Assembly: GCA_007833815.1 (NCBI GenBank)
Contig: CP033464.1
Coordinates: 1,078,501-1,142,500 of the forward strand
DNA: 64,000 nt
Reading direction: 5' to 3'
Source: Brevibacillus laterosporus
Lineage (GTDB): Bacteria > Bacillota > Bacilli > Brevibacillales > Brevibacillaceae
This document shows, piece after piece, positions 14,112-20,853 of the stretch. Below the pieces are notes generated by a model. The model was not told the origin of the DNA. It saw only the letters and a list, made by a program, of their open reading frames with translations, and did no database searches. The number at the start of each line of letters is the position of its first letter. Position 1 is the stretch's first letter. The position numbers and the translations under genes were made by a program.

Positions 14112-14525
14112 ATGCGAGAGATAAAGTTTCGTGCTTGGGACAAAGAAGATGAATATATGAATGGTTGGGAATTGATCAAGATTGATGTTGAGTATTCATT
14201 AATGCAGTTTTTAGAAATGGATCGGTTTGAAATTATGCAATACACCGGACTCCACGACAAGAACGGCAAGGAGATTTATGAGGGAGATTTTGTACGAGTA
14301 CTTATACAAGGTGGTTTCAGTCAACATTTTATCGATCAAGAAGTAGTGACATCAGTCATGTACATTCCGAGTAAAGCTAACTATAAACCGTTTGATCAAT
14401 GCAGAATCTGGATGGAAGACGGGAAATTGCCGAAAGTGGAAGTCATCGGTAACATCTATCAGAATCCAGCTATGTCTCTTGGAGCTTTTCTGACAAGCAA
14501 CCATTTGAAGGAGGAAGCACAATGA
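14112..14525 (+). CDS. Second YopX-family protein
   Basis: 137 residues. MREIKFRAWDKEDEYMNGWE and MQYTGLHDKNGKEIYEGDFV define the YopX family; the C-terminal VEVIGNIYQNPAM matches the family ending, with an extra tail of about 25 residues. It shares the N-terminal and central motifs with the copy at 10763 but differs elsewhere, so it is a paralogue rather than a recent duplicate. Ribosome binding site AATAGGAGGCGCTAGA. Confidence 0.87.
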   Translation: MREIKFRAWDKEDEYMNGWELIKIDVEYSLMQFLEMDRFEIMQYTGLHDKNGKEIYEGDFVRVLIQGGFSQHFIDQEVVTSVMYIPSKANYKPFDQCRIWMEDGKLPKVEVIGNIYQNPAMSLGAFLTSNHLKEEAQ

Positions 14526-14547
14526 CCGAACAACGGGGGAATAAACA

Positions 14548-14808
14548 ATGAAAGACATAGGAGGAACTCTTTCTTTATCAGCTAAAGAGATGCAATGCAA
14601 GGTGTGCAATGGTGTTTTTTATGAGTTTGATGAACAGATCGAGAAAAAGAAATGGGTTGGATGGGAAGTTACAGATTTCCGTTTGGAAAAATGCCCTCAT
14701 TGTAATGAAGAAATTACGCATGAAACAGTGCAAACTTTGTCTGAAAACTATGTGTATGTAGAAATAAACAAACTCACAGGAGAGGTCATAGTACATGGCG
14801 GTTTCTAA
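14548..14808 (+). CDS. Zinc-ribbon-like phage protein (86 aa)
   Basis: Contains CKVCNGVF and CPHCNEEI, two CxxC pairs about 33 residues apart, which would bind one zinc ion. The rest is beta-rich and not recognised. ATG at 14548 after a very short open frame (14522-14551) that is probably not a gene. Confidence 0.6.
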   Translation: MKDIGGTLSLSAKEMQCKVCNGVFYEFDEQIEKKKWVGWEVTDFRLEKCPHCNEEITHETVQTLSENYVYVEINKLTGEVIVHGGF

Positions 14809-14850
14809 TTATTAACACGGCACACGCTTTGTAAATGGGAGGGAAGAACA

Positions 14851-15090
14851 TTGCTTTGCGAAGTTTGCAATAAACGTGAGCATACAAGTCTATGCGATTA
14901 TGCAACAAGTACAGGGGTCGTAACGAGTGTAGATTTTCAAGAATTGACGGAAACGTGTGATAAAAAAATGTGCAGGGAATGTGCTGTTAGACTTTGGGTC
15001 AAATGTGATGTTTGCCCCGATCACGCTGAACAAGTTAAGAAAAAGATACTTCAGGAGAAACTGAAGCGAATAAAGAGGGATGCGAAATGA
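14851..15090 (+). CDS. Cysteine-rich, zinc-finger-like phage protein (79 aa)
   Basis: TTG start behind GGGAGGGAAGAACA. The product has Cys-rich clusters CEVCNKREHTSLCDYA, CDKKMCRECAV and CDVCPDH, suggesting two zinc sites, then a basic helical tail (KKKILQEKLKRIKRDAK). Possible nucleic-acid binding. Stop overlaps the next start (ATGA). Confidence 0.6.
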   Translation: MLCEVCNKREHTSLCDYATSTGVVTSVDFQELTETCDKKMCRECAVRLWVKCDVCPDHAEQVKKKILQEKLKRIKRDAK

Positions 15091-15341
15091 ATCTAAAAGA
15101 GGGAGACAAGGTTCGGGCTATTCGAAAAATGAGAGTAACAGACATCGAAGACGATCAGTTCAACCACACTATTAAAAAAGGAGATATAGGAATATTCCAA
15201 AGGAAATTCATCTGGTCTGATTATGATGATAGTGAGCAATTGGAATTTGAATTTCCAAGTGGAGGCGTCTATTTGGAACCGGAGTTTGCAAATGAGTCGG
15301 TTGAAAAGATAGAGGAGGAAGCCAATGAGCAGAGAGATTGA
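15087..15341 (+). CDS. Small beta-rich phage protein (84 aa)
   Basis: The start NLKEGDKVRAIRKMRVTDIE and internal KKGDIGIFQRKF suggest an SH3-like or KOW-like small beta barrel; that is only a resemblance. Acidic C terminus. Coupled by ATGA overlap to the preceding Cys-rich gene and overlapping the next by 17 bases. Confidence 0.55.
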   Translation: MNLKEGDKVRAIRKMRVTDIEDDQFNHTIKKGDIGIFQRKFIWSDYDDSEQLEFEFPSGGVYLEPEFANESVEKIEEEANEQRD

Positions 15342-15549
15342 TCAAGAGAAAAACTGTTGGACTTGCAGTCATTGGTTAATTGGCGGTGGATGCTGGAAAG
15401 ATGCGTTCATAGATGGCGCATATAGCCAACTAGGAGTAGTAATGACAGAGCATGATCACTATTGCGACGATTGGGTAATAGAAGGCACGGAAGGGACGAT
15501 AATGTACGAGGTTGGTTTGGCAGCTGAGAAGATGGAGGAAGTAGAATGA
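15325..15549 (+). CDS. Small Cys/Trp-rich phage protein (74 aa)
   Basis: Contains CWTCSHWLIGGGCWKD and later HDHYCDDWVIEG, a Cys/His-rich arrangement that could hold a metal. Unknown function. ATG behind GAGGAGGAAGCCA. Confidence 0.55.
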   Translation: MSREIDQEKNCWTCSHWLIGGGCWKDAFIDGAYSQLGVVMTEHDHYCDDWVIEGTEGTIMYEVGLAAEKMEEVE

Positions 15550-15592
15550 AAGCCAAAGGCGTGGATATTACGCCTTATATCTAAATAAAAAA

Positions 15593-15609
15593 GCCCCCTC
15601 AACGGGAGC
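15593..15609 (-). terminator. Leftward-facing hairpin before ArpU gene
   Basis: GCCCCC - TCAAC - GGGAGC hairpin with one mismatch. Read leftward it is followed by TTTTTTATTT. No leftward gene ends here. A longer CCCCCTCA / TGAGGGGG complementarity (15594-15601 with 15653-15660) offers an alternative structure. Confidence 0.5.
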
Positions 15610-15668
15610 CGTGGAATATGTGTTCGCAAAACTATTATACCATGAGCGCTGATGAGGGGGAATGATTG

Positions 15669-16058
15669 ATGAACACAATGCATGAGCAACTAGCCATGTT
15701 TCCACCTATAGACGAAAAAGCAGTTAGGAGAACAGTAGCTAAGGAGTTAAAAAACTTCAAAGCGTTACGTGTGGCTGTACAGAATAAGAAAGAGCAGGCC
15801 GAAAGCGGGATTGAGCAACTGTTTCCACGTCTGCATCAAACAGAGACGAAAAACACTTTGAAGGCGCAACAAATTGAGAGAGCCTTGAAGTATTCGCTGG
15901 ACGAAATAGAACGGAAAATCATTGAGGAAAAATACCTCAGTCCGACGCAAGTAAATGACATAAATGTATACTTAGATTTAGGTCTAACAAAGGATCAATA
16001 CTACATCAAAAAGCGAGAGGCAATCTCTCAAATTGCTACGGCACTCGGAATCATTTGA
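15669..16058 (+). CDS. ArpU-family late transcription regulator
   Basis: 129 residues from ATG 15669 (TGAGGGGGAATGATTG upstream). The pattern AVRRTVAKELKNFKALRVAV, LKAQQIERALKYSLDEIERK and GLTKDQYYIKKREAISQIAT with a sigma-4-like C-terminal helix-turn-helix is that of ArpU/RinA-type phage proteins. These control late gene transcription. It is the last gene of the early block, just ahead of the region leading to the packaging genes. Confidence 0.87.
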   Translation: MNTMHEQLAMFPPIDEKAVRRTVAKELKNFKALRVAVQNKKEQAESGIEQLFPRLHQTETKNTLKAQQIERALKYSLDEIERKIIEEKYLSPTQVNDINVYLDLGLTKDQYYIKKREAISQIATALGII

Positions 16059-16078
16059 GTGTCGTTTTTTATTCCCTC

Positions 16079-16135
16079 GACAAAAACCCGACAAAAAGCA
16101 GGACAAAAACATGGATAAAAATGGGGATAAAATGC
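16079..16135 (+). repeat. Tandem 11-12 bp repeats downstream of arpU
   Basis: Five head-to-tail units beginning GACAAAAA or GATAAAA: at 16079, 16090, 16102, 16114 and 16126, each 11-12 bases. About one helical turn apart, as expected for a protein binding array. Confidence 0.55.
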
Positions 16136-16314
16136 TATACGTTTTTATAGGGCGAAATCGGTACTCTTGTATTAAGAACACGAACATGTGTCCTTGGGAG
16201 AAGCGCCTATCCCTTATCAACGACGTACTCGAGCAATTTATGGATGTTGAGGAATGTTTGCCAAACGAGAGGGGGCATTCTGAGTCTGAACGCGCTAGTC
16301 TGCGACGGTTGTAG
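16111..16314 (+). CDS. Possible small protein after arpU (67 aa)
   Basis: Open frame extending to TAG at 16314; ATG 16111 is used as start, although the frame is open from 16033. No good ribosome binding site precedes it and the start lies in a tandem repeat. Protein features: a CPWEKR segment and an acidic helix NDVLEQFMDVEECLPNERG. It may be a real late-regulation gene or chance coding in a regulatory region. Confidence 0.3.
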   Translation: MDKNGDKMLYVFIGRNRYSCIKNTNMCPWEKRLSLINDVLEQFMDVEECLPNERGHSESERASLRRL

Positions 16315-16410
16315 CGGGGAAATGATAGACCTTTCTTCTTTCTTTTTGTTTAACCTGATAGCGGTTGAACAAGCTTGGCCCCTCTCGGAGTTTGTAGACC
16401 GCAATATATA

Positions 16411-16620
16411 AATGGGATACATCGGACAGAGGAGTATCTTGCAAGCAAGGTTAATAGCCACTTGCCCTCTGTCCCGTGACACTCATCACGAATACTCCAC
16501 TCCTGGTTGTGAGGCAGTAGAATAGAGTCTCGCAACTCACACCCTCCTCCTGGGCAACCGTGACCGTAGCGGCTAAAGGAGTGGATCGCGGCGGTTGCCC
16601 CTGCCGAAGTAAGTGGGGTT
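16411..16620 (+). ncRNA. Candidate structured RNA with pseudoknot potential
   Basis: No convincing protein gene spans 16315-16677. The segment contains several long perfect pairings: 16424-16432 with 16466-16474 (GGACAGAGG/CCTCTGTCC), nested 16441-16445 with 16461-16465, hairpin 16475-16490 (CGTGA/TCACG), 16497-16504 with 16577-16584 (CCACTCCT/AGGAGTGG), 16508-16513 with 16536-16541, and 16552-16560 with 16592-16600 (GGGCAACCG/CGGTTGCCC). The 16497 and 16552 pairings interleave, which makes a pseudoknot. GGGGTTTT follows near 16615. No known RNA family is recognised. Confidence 0.5.
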
Positions 16621-16677
16621 TTATAGTAGACAAGATAGATGATCTCCCTCAAAATGGAAACAGAGAGGGGGAATAAT

Positions 16678-16980
16678 ATGCTTTCTAAATTGGAAATAGA
16701 AATCTTGGAGGCAATAAAAGAGGCTCAGTACAATGGAGCATCTTTTCCAACAGAGCACACACTAAAGAACATTGAAGAACCAAACCCATTAGAGCGGAAA
16801 TACGAAGCTGCTCATGCGTTGTCTAATTTGAAAGAAAAGCGTTTGGTTGACTTCCGTGGTGAAGTTATCACAACGGGGGGAAAGACTCACCCTGTTTATG
16901 GTAATCGAGTAGCTATGATATGGTGGGACCATGTTGAAATTAATTCTTACGGTATTGAATACCTAAATAAGCACATTTAA
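16678..16980 (+). CDS. Winged-helix-like phage protein (100 aa)
   Basis: ATG behind GAGAGGGGGAATAAT. The N-terminal part (LEIEILEAIKEAQYNGASFP, then AHALSNLKEKRLVDFRGEVI) has the helix-helix-strand pattern of a small winged-helix domain. Unknown family. It follows the candidate structured RNA and is closed by its own terminator, so the two may form one transcription unit. Confidence 0.6.
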   Translation: MLSKLEIEILEAIKEAQYNGASFPTEHTLKNIEEPNPLERKYEAAHALSNLKEKRLVDFRGEVITTGGKTHPVYGNRVAMIWWDHVEINSYGIEYLNKHI

Positions 16981-17004
16981 AAGCACCCGAAAAGGTGCTT
17001 TTTT
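16981..17004 (+). terminator. Rho-independent terminator
   Basis: AAGCACC - CGAAAA - GGTGCTT followed by TTTT. Confidence 0.85.
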
Positions 17005-17054
17005 CTTTTACATCATGGTGGGATACATACTTGGAAATCAAACTACTAATAAAT

Positions 17055-17084
17055 AGGTTACTCGAAATAACGGATAACCTTTTT
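17055..17084 (+). terminator. Weak terminator-like hairpin
   Basis: AGGTTA (17055-17060) and TAACCT (17075-17080) with a T run directly after. An internal GTTA/TAAC alternative exists. Confidence 0.4.
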
Positions 17085-17095
17085 ATGCTCAGCAC

Positions 17096-17150
17096 ACAGG
17101 GAACTGCCTTGGTGAGGTCATGACTAACTCACTCCCTGTATGGTGGGCTT
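17096..17150 (+). promoter_or_regulatory. Nested hairpin leader before lysozyme-like gene
   Basis: ACAGGGA (17096-17102) pairs with TCCCTGT (17133-17139), and GTGAG (17112-17116) with CTCAC (17128-17132). The 3' arms are contiguous while the 5' side has a 9-base bulge (ACTGCCTTG). GGGCTTTTTTG follows at about 17145, so it may act as an attenuator. Topology resembles the first hairpin of the structured region at 16424-16474. Confidence 0.4.
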
Positions 17151-17185
17151 TTTTGCTACCAAAATATGATAAAGGGCGTGAAGTA

Positions 17186-17917
17186 ATGGCAATTGCAAGT
17201 TCATTAGTCAGGGACCTTTTAGTACACACTGGTTTTTTTGAGGGACACGATGGTTTTTCTACTGTGACTGGTAATTTTGATCGGCAAGGACTTTCTTTCG
17301 GGATTCTTCAGTTTAACTTTGGCCAAGAAACTCTACAACCTGTCCTTCAAAATTATATTAAATATCATGAATCAGAGTTTACATCTATTTTTGGTAAAGA
17401 AAAGGCGGCCATACTAAAGAAAGTAGTTTTTGACTATAGAAAAGAGGATCAAGTCAGTTGGGGAACGAGTATTTCCTTGCGAGGCGGTGGAGTAGTACAA
17501 GATTGGAAAATTCCTTTTCAGGACATGGGTAGAAGTAGAAACAATCAAAAGTACCAAGAAGATGCTGGTATGCGTTATGTTGGACGTGCAGAAGATCATT
17601 GCGAAAGGTTCGGTCTCATTACAACTCAAGGTCTAGCTTTTATGTTTGATCATATGGTACAAACCTACAGGTTTTTAGATGAGCGACCTATGTTACTAAA
17701 AATAAGAGAACTAGAAGACGAATATCGCAAGACTCATAATGGGGAACGATTACCAGACCAAGATCGTTTAAGTGTCATTTTAGACTATATTTCAGAGAGC
17801 GCTAATCAAAAATTACGCCGCAGCTTAATTAAAGATGGTTATGGCAATTATGTAGGAAAGAGATATGATATTTCTGACTTTGGCTATGGTTCATTGTCCT
17901 ATTATTCATATTTCTAA
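17186..17917 (+). CDS. Lysozyme-superfamily-like protein, cargo gene
   Basis: 243 residues from ATG 17186 (AAAGGGCGTGAAGTA). The N-terminal segment TGFFEGHDGF then GNFDRQGLSFGILQFNFGQ has the acidic residue plus GLSxGxLQ arrangement of lysozyme-like cell-wall hydrolase domains sometimes labelled peptidoglycan-binding; Glu19 and Asp32 are candidate catalytic residues. No signal peptide or membrane segment is seen. It lies outside the lysis module, between its own leader and a shared terminator, converging with a secreted-protein gene, so it is probably cargo rather than a structural or lysis gene. Confidence 0.55.
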   Translation: MAIASSLVRDLLVHTGFFEGHDGFSTVTGNFDRQGLSFGILQFNFGQETLQPVLQNYIKYHESEFTSIFGKEKAAILKKVVFDYRKEDQVSWGTSISLRGGGVVQDWKIPFQDMGRSRNNQKYQEDAGMRYVGRAEDHCERFGLITTQGLAFMFDHMVQTYRFLDERPMLLKIRELEDEYRKTHNGERLPDQDRLSVILDYISESANQKLRRSLIKDGYGNYVGKRYDISDFGYGSLSYYSYF

Positions 17918-17923
17918 TTAAAA

Positions 17924-17946
17924 AGAGGGGCCATCCATGCCCCTCT
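17924..17946. terminator. Bidirectional terminator between convergent cargo genes
   Basis: AGAGGGGC - CATCCAT - GCCCCTCT, perfect 8-bp stem flanked by A and T rich sequence on both sides. Confidence 0.85.
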
Positions 17947-17952
17947 AAAATT

Positions 17953-18552
17953 TTATGAGTTTTCACGTATGATTTTATTTAAATCAGGAGTTTGTTGTAT
18001 CAAGGAGATTGTCTTACGTTTTTTTAGCGTAGAAGTATCTATAAGATACACAGCATATTCCTGATAGTCATTTCGAAGATCGGCAATAAAAGATAATGCT
18101 AATATCTTTTTATTTGGTGAAAATTTGTGTTCTACATAAATTTGGGATTCTGGGATAACAGGGGTTGTTGTAATTTTTTCGTGTTCCTTTTTTATTAGAG
18201 CTGCGTTACATAGTTTAGTTCCACATTGATATCTTAGGAGTAGATAGGTTGTATCCTTATCTTCTGAGAGGATGATTCCACGGGTAGCAAATAGTTCCAT
18301 TCTTTTTAGGTTATCGTCTTCTAATTCTGAGTAAATCTCATTAAACTCTGGTATAGATTTGATTGGTATTTTTATGGTCTTTGTTTTGCTGTTGTCGTCC
18401 TTAAACGTAATATTATCTAAGTCTTGTATAGATAAATATTCAGGAGGTGCACCTGTTCCAACGGTAGGCTCTTCTATAGGTGAAGAAGCTACAAAGAATT
18501 GAAGAAGACCTAAAAGAATAAGAGAAAAAAAACCAACTGATCTTACTTTCAT
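17953..18552 (-). CDS. Secreted or membrane-anchored protein of unknown function
   Basis: About 199 residues from the Met that begins KVRSVGFFSLILLGLLQFFV, an N-terminal signal or anchor segment; the track continues as a soluble, mixed alpha/beta extracellular domain with a Cys pair (CGTKLCNAAL). The ribosome binding site GGAGG is 11 bases upstream; an in-frame ATG six codons earlier is possible. It is transcribed against the phage late genes and shares a terminator with the lysozyme-like gene. Typical of a lysogeny-expressed cargo gene. Confidence 0.6.
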   Translation of the reverse strand: MKVRSVGFFSLILLGLLQFFVASSPIEEPTVGTGAPPEYLSIQDLDNITFKDDNSKTKTIKIPIKSIPEFNEIYSELEDDNLKRMELFATRGIILSEDKDTTYLLLRYQCGTKLCNAALIKKEHEKITTTPVIPESQIYVEHKFSPNKKILALSFIADLRNDYQEYAVYLIDTSTLKKRKTISLIQQTPDLNKIIRENS

Positions 18553-18647
18553 ATAGGACCCATCCTCCATATATAACCAATTTTTTCAAGTATAACATGG
18601 TAAATGGTAAATTTCTCTATGTATGTGTAATATAAATTGAAGTCAAA

Positions 18648-18673
18648 CCTATTCGTTTTCGGATAGGCTTTTT
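18648..18673 (+). terminator. Hairpin with T run upstream of methyltransferase fusion
   Basis: CCTATTCG - TTTT - CGGATAGG (one mismatch) followed by CTTTTTG. It faces right but no rightward gene ends just before it, so it may attenuate read-through into the 18755 gene. Confidence 0.55.
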
Positions 18674-18754
18674 GTCATGTGAAAAACCGTATATAAGCGG
18701 GAAAACGAGCAATTATTCATTAATCGATGCTTTTTACATCAAGGAGGACATACA

Positions 18755-20128
18755 TTGGATATTCGATTGTTACCCATCGATAAAATTAACCCAGCTCCAT
18801 ATAATCCGCGTGTCGATCTACAACCAGGGGATGCGGAATACGAGAAGTTAAAGCGCTCCATTGAGGATTTCGGCTATGTGGAGCCTTTAGTGTGGAATCA
18901 GCGAACAGGGAATCTAGTAGGAGGCCACCAACGCTATAAAATCTTAGTCAACGAGCAGGGACGAAGAGAAGTAGAGGTTTCCGTTGTTGATCTTGATGAG
19001 CAAAAAGAAAAGGCTCTCAATATAGCAATGAATAAAATTAGCGGAGATTGGGACGAAGAAAAGCTATCACTTTTGATAGAAGAATTAGCGGCTAGTGATT
19101 TCAATATGGAATTAACAGGATTTGATTCTGAGGAAATAGACGAGTTATTAAAAGACTATAGCAATGATTACACGGATTTAAGTAATGACTTGGATTCTTC
19201 AGAAGGAGAGAGAAAAACATTATTCGATAAGTTCTTAATCCCTCCCTTTTCTGTATTAGATACAAGGCAAGGATACTGGCAGGACAGGAAAAGGCAATGG
19301 TTAAGTTTAGGGATGGAAAGTAAAGAGGGAAGAGACAGCAACCTTATTTACAATTTGGGAAATCAATCGGAATATATGCGTAAAGCTATGGAACAGTGTG
19401 GTGGCGGTACAAGTATTTTCGATCCAGTGCTTTGTGAGTTAATCTATCGCTGGTTTTGCCCAAACTCAGGTCAAATTTTAGACCCATTTGCAGGCGGATC
19501 AGTCAGAGGGGTTGTAGCATCATACCTGGGTTATCAGTATACTGGCATAGACCTGCGACCGGAGCAAATAGAATCAAATATAAAGCAGGCTAACGAGATG
19601 ATTACTAGAGGCATATTGCAAGAAGTTCCAGAGTGGATTGTTGGAGATTCTAGGAACATAAATCAGCTAGTGGAACAAGCTAAAGCAGATCTGATATTCA
19701 GTTGCCCTCCATATGCTGACTTGGAAGTATATTCGGATAATCCCGCAGATATCTCGAACATGAACTATGATGATTTCCTGAGATCATACAGAGAGATCAT
19801 TTTAAACGCTGTGTCGATGTTAAAGGATAACCGATTTGCTTGTTTTGTTGTAGGAGATATCAGGGATAGAAAGGGAATCTATCGGAACTTTGTATCTCAC
19901 ACGATCCAGGCGTTTATAGATGCTGGAATGCAATACTACAACGAAGGAATATTGATAAACGTTGTTGGTACAGTGGCATTACGGGCTGGAAGGCAGTTTG
20001 CTGCTAGTAGGAAGTTAGGCAAGTGTCACCAGAACGTTCTAGTATTTTACAAAGGGAATCCGCGAGATATTACATCAGAATTAGGTAGTGTAGATATAGA
20101 GGATAGTTTGCTCGAAAAATTAGCGTAA
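18755..20128 (+). CDS. ParB-like nuclease domain fused to DNA methyltransferase
   Basis: 457 residues from TTG 18755 (AAGGAGGACATACA). The N-terminal 130 residues are a ParB/Srx-like domain (IDKINPAPYNPRVD, then RSIEDFGYVEPLVW and LVGGHQRYKIL). The C-terminal part is an N4/N6-amino methyltransferase of beta order: SCPPYADLE is the catalytic motif IV and DPFAGGSVRGVVASYLG with YTGIDL is motif I. Such fusions are common in phages just before the terminase genes and probably modify phage DNA. It is the third methyltransferase of this prophage. Confidence 0.9.
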   Translation: MDIRLLPIDKINPAPYNPRVDLQPGDAEYEKLKRSIEDFGYVEPLVWNQRTGNLVGGHQRYKILVNEQGRREVEVSVVDLDEQKEKALNIAMNKISGDWDEEKLSLLIEELAASDFNMELTGFDSEEIDELLKDYSNDYTDLSNDLDSSEGERKTLFDKFLIPPFSVLDTRQGYWQDRKRQWLSLGMESKEGRDSNLIYNLGNQSEYMRKAMEQCGGGTSIFDPVLCELIYRWFCPNSGQILDPFAGGSVRGVVASYLGYQYTGIDLRPEQIESNIKQANEMITRGILQEVPEWIVGDSRNINQLVEQAKADLIFSCPPYADLEVYSDNPADISNMNYDDFLRSYREIILNAVSMLKDNRFACFVVGDIRDRKGIYRNFVSHTIQAFIDAGMQYYNEGILINVVGTVALRAGRQFAASRKLGKCHQNVLVFYKGNPRDITSELGSVDIEDSLLEKLA

Positions 20129-20211
20129 AGATTTCCGAATTGCTCTCGATTCGACTACGTTCATGTTATATCATCGTCTCAGCAAAAAAACGAAAGAGAA
20201 AGGTGATAGTT

Positions 20212-20409
20212 ATGAATGAAGAGGTATTGGTTCTAAAGGAACAAGCTGAGGGCTACAGAGTTTTATATAAAACGAATCAGGTAAGCAGGGAGGAAGCGTT
20301 GGAGAAGATACGGCCATACATTGTTGCAGTAAATGAGAAGTCAAAGAGTATAGCTAAAAAGTACAATATGAAACCCAAACTTGTTACTGTAACTGGATAT
20401 CTGCGATAG
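20212..20409 (+). CDS. Small phage protein (65 aa)
   Basis: ATG behind GAGAAAGGTGATAGTT. The product is charged and helical (VSREEALEKIRPYIVAVNEK), ending in a basic segment. Unknown function. Closed by a strong terminator. Confidence 0.6.
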   Translation: MNEEVLVLKEQAEGYRVLYKTNQVSREEALEKIRPYIVAVNEKSKSIAKKYNMKPKLVTVTGYLR

Positions 20410-20413
20410 AGAG

Positions 20414-20441
20414 CCGAGGCCAAAACCTCGGTATTTTTATT
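20414..20441 (+). terminator. Rho-independent terminator
   Basis: CCGAGG - CCAAAA - CCTCGG followed by TATTTTTATT. Confidence 0.8.
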
Positions 20442-20457
20442 GGATAAAAAAGCAAAA

Positions 20458-20549
20458 GGGAGACGCGCGAACGTCCCCCGATGCAACCGAGTCATCCCCG
20501 GCTGAGATAGTGGAAACCCGTGGCCACGGAATGCAATAGCCACTATCTC
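20458..20549. other. Structured region upstream of packaging genes
   Basis: Two well-formed structures. First, GGG-A-GACG (20458-20465) pairs with CGTC-CCC (20472-20478); leftward it is followed by TTTTGCTTTTTT, so it can serve as a minus-strand terminator. Second, GAGATAGTGG (20504-20513) pairs perfectly with CCACTATCTC (20540-20549) and encloses a CCGTGGCCACGG palindrome (20518-20529). No coding potential is evident. It could be a leader or RNA element for the packaging operon. Confidence 0.5.
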
Positions 20550-20583
20550 GTCTTCATAATACAAGAAAGCCGAGGGTGTCACA

Positions 20584-20817
20584 ATGCAAACAACATGCGA
20601 ACGCTTTGAATCCAATAAAGAAGAACTACTTTTACAACACGAAATAGAGATTATAGAGAACATCTTGGAGTCAAAAGCTCAATACAGAAAAGTTGTGAAA
20701 GCCGCCATTGGCAAATGGGTGAAAGACTTCCAATCAGGTCACATTGAGATAAAGACAGTTGATGACTTGAAGAAGCTCATAGAACTAGATATCGAATTGC
20801 AGAAAAATGAAATATAG
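20584..20817 (+). CDS. Small phage protein before terminase (77 aa)
   Basis: ATG behind CGAGGGTGTCACA. The product is helical and charged (EIEIIENILESKAQYRKVVK, then KTVDDLKKLIELDIEL). The end resembles small proteins that commonly precede terS and may regulate or assist it, but no family is named. Confidence 0.6.
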   Translation: MQTTCERFESNKEELLLQHEIEIIENILESKAQYRKVVKAAIGKWVKDFQSGHIEIKTVDDLKKLIELDIELQKNEI

Positions 20818-20853
20818 AAACAAACACAAGTAAATGGGGGTGGGTGATATGTA

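Noticed and set aside
16350-16652. Minus-strand ORFs of 100 and 60 residues over the structured region
   Set aside because: Composition is not protein-like, no start signals are seen, and the strong complementary pairings explain the region better as RNA.
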